Shown here: piece after piece, positions 63,397 through 64,000 of the stretch
Numbering within the stretch: the first letter of the stretch is position 1
Layout: each line of letters starts with the position of its first letter
Assembly: GCA_041743935.1 (NCBI GenBank)
Contig: JBGTLU010000021.1
Coordinates: 1 to 64,000, forward strand
Length of the DNA: 64,000 nucleotides
Origin: JBGTLU01 sp041743935
Lineage (GTDB): Bacteria; Bacteroidota; Bacteroidia; Sphingobacteriales; Sphingobacteriaceae
Reading direction: 5' to 3'
Program-made: the position numbers and the translations under genes
The notes under the pieces: model-generated
What the model was told of the DNA's origin: nothing
Databases searched by the model: none
The model's input: only the letters and a program-made list of their open reading frames with translations

Positions 63397-64000
63397 ATGA
63401 AAAATACACCCCTTTTTCACATACATCAAAATCTTGGAGCTAAAATGGTTCCCTTTGCTGGGTATAATATGCCTGTTCAATATGCAGGAATATCCGCAGA
63501 ACACGAAACCGTTAGAAAAGCAGTTGGTGTTTTTGATGTTTCTCACATGGGAGAATTTATCATAAAAGGAGATAAAGCATTAGATTTAATACAACGAGTT
63601 ACTTCAAACGATGCCTCAAAATTATATGATGGTAAAGTTCAATATTCTTGTTTGCCAAATAAATCTGGAGGTATAGTAGATGATTTATTAGTCTATCGGT
63701 TAAATGAAAAAACCTATATGTTGGTGGTTAATGCATCTAACATAGAAAAAGATTGGAATTGGATAGAGCAGTTTAATACAGAAGGTGCAGAAATGATTGA
63801 TATTTCCGACAAAACCTCTTTGTTGGCAGTGCAAGGCCCATTGGCTACCAAAGCATTACAAAGTTTAACCGACATGGATTTAGCTGCAATGGAATATTAT
63901 TCCTTCCAAAAAGGAGTATTTGCCGGCGTTGAAAATGTGTTGGTTTCTGCTACTGGATATACAGGTGCCGGAGGTTTTGAAATCTATTTCGAAAATCAAC
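63397..64000 (+). CDS. gcvT: glycine cleavage system aminomethyltransferase (T protein), partial
   Basis: The first 201 codons of GcvT, running off the window end. The enzyme transfers the methylene group from the H-protein aminomethyl arm to tetrahydrofolate. MKNTPLFHIHQNLGAKMVPF and GYNMPVQYAG start the protein; VGVFDVSHMGEF is the conserved folate-binding region (residues about 46-57) and TGYTGAGGFEIYFEN is near the end of the visible part. It is separated from the GT2 gene by a -7 element, so it is probably a new transcription unit. Confidence 0.93.
   Translation, partial: MKNTPLFHIHQNLGAKMVPFAGYNMPVQYAGISAEHETVRKAVGVFDVSHMGEFIIKGDKALDLIQRVTSNDASKLYDGKVQYSCLPNKSGGIVDDLLVYRLNEKTYMLVVNASNIEKDWNWIEQFNTEGAEMIDISDKTSLLAVQGPLATKALQSLTDMDLAAMEYYSFQKGVFAGVENVLVSATGYTGAGGFEIYFENQ

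Overview
The window is an AT-rich stretch of a Bacteroidota chromosome. The evidence for the phylum is a secreted protein with a type IX secretion (T9SS) sorting tail, tandem DUF3857 transglutaminase-like proteins, DUF3467 and DUF3822 genes, many Bacteroidota-type -7 promoter elements (TAnnTTTG), weak Shine-Dalgarno use, and the gene orders xerC-raiA-tRNAs-tuf and DUF3822-rsmD-coaD. I cannot fix the class or genus. Nearly all of it is vertically inherited housekeeping DNA. I see no prophage, insertion sequence or CRISPR array, and no gene-free gap over 300 bases (the 1.65-2.34 kb stretch holds four tRNA genes).

Layout. 0-1.7 kb: end of an acyl-CoA dehydrogenase gene, rpsU, a XerC recombinase and a ribosome hibernation factor. 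1.8-15 kb: the information-processing block tRNA-Thr/Tyr/Gly/Thr, tuf, tRNA-Trp, secE, nusG, rplK, rplA, rplJ, rplL, rpoB, rpoC, closed by a strong terminator and followed by a DUF3467 gene. 15.4-22 kb (minus strand): a tight seven-gene run dapD, GT9 glycosyltransferase, tsaC, cca, a pRiA4b ORF-3-like protein, miaA and an MFS transporter; three of the seven mature tRNAs. 22-28 kb: an S4 RNA-binding protein, an OmpH-like lipoprotein, gyrB, a T9SS-secreted protein, a stand-alone retropepsin, malate dehydrogenase and a membrane protein. 28-37 kb: dnaE, trxA, a methyltransferase/PAP2/ZIP operon, glmM and a cysteine desulfurase. 37-43 kb: clpB, pyrE with an SRPBCC protein, a NUDIX hydrolase, and DUF3822-rsmD-coaD. 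43-48 kb: a RecD-like helicase coupled to ccmB-ccmC-ccmD, then glutamate dehydrogenase. 48-56.6 kb: an orphan TPR histidine kinase, two DUF3857 proteins, an orphan DppC-type permease and a SpoIIE-type phosphatase. 56.6-63.3 kb: surface polysaccharide genes (polymerase/ligase, chain-length regulator, flippase, GT9, GT2) with rnhB embedded. The window ends inside gcvT.

The most interesting unexplained structure is a set of four intergenic tracts built on a 7-base period (10602-10685, 22517-22551, 32366-32407, 41502-41536). Their sequences differ but the period is the same, and each starts at or close to a stop codon. Also worth a look are the tandem DUF3857 pair, in which the first copy has lost its catalytic Cys and His, the tRNA-maturation operon carrying an ORF-3-like protein of unknown function, the divergent pyrE/NUDIX pair whose start codons share two bases, and several genes whose -7 element lies only 3-5 bases from the start codon.
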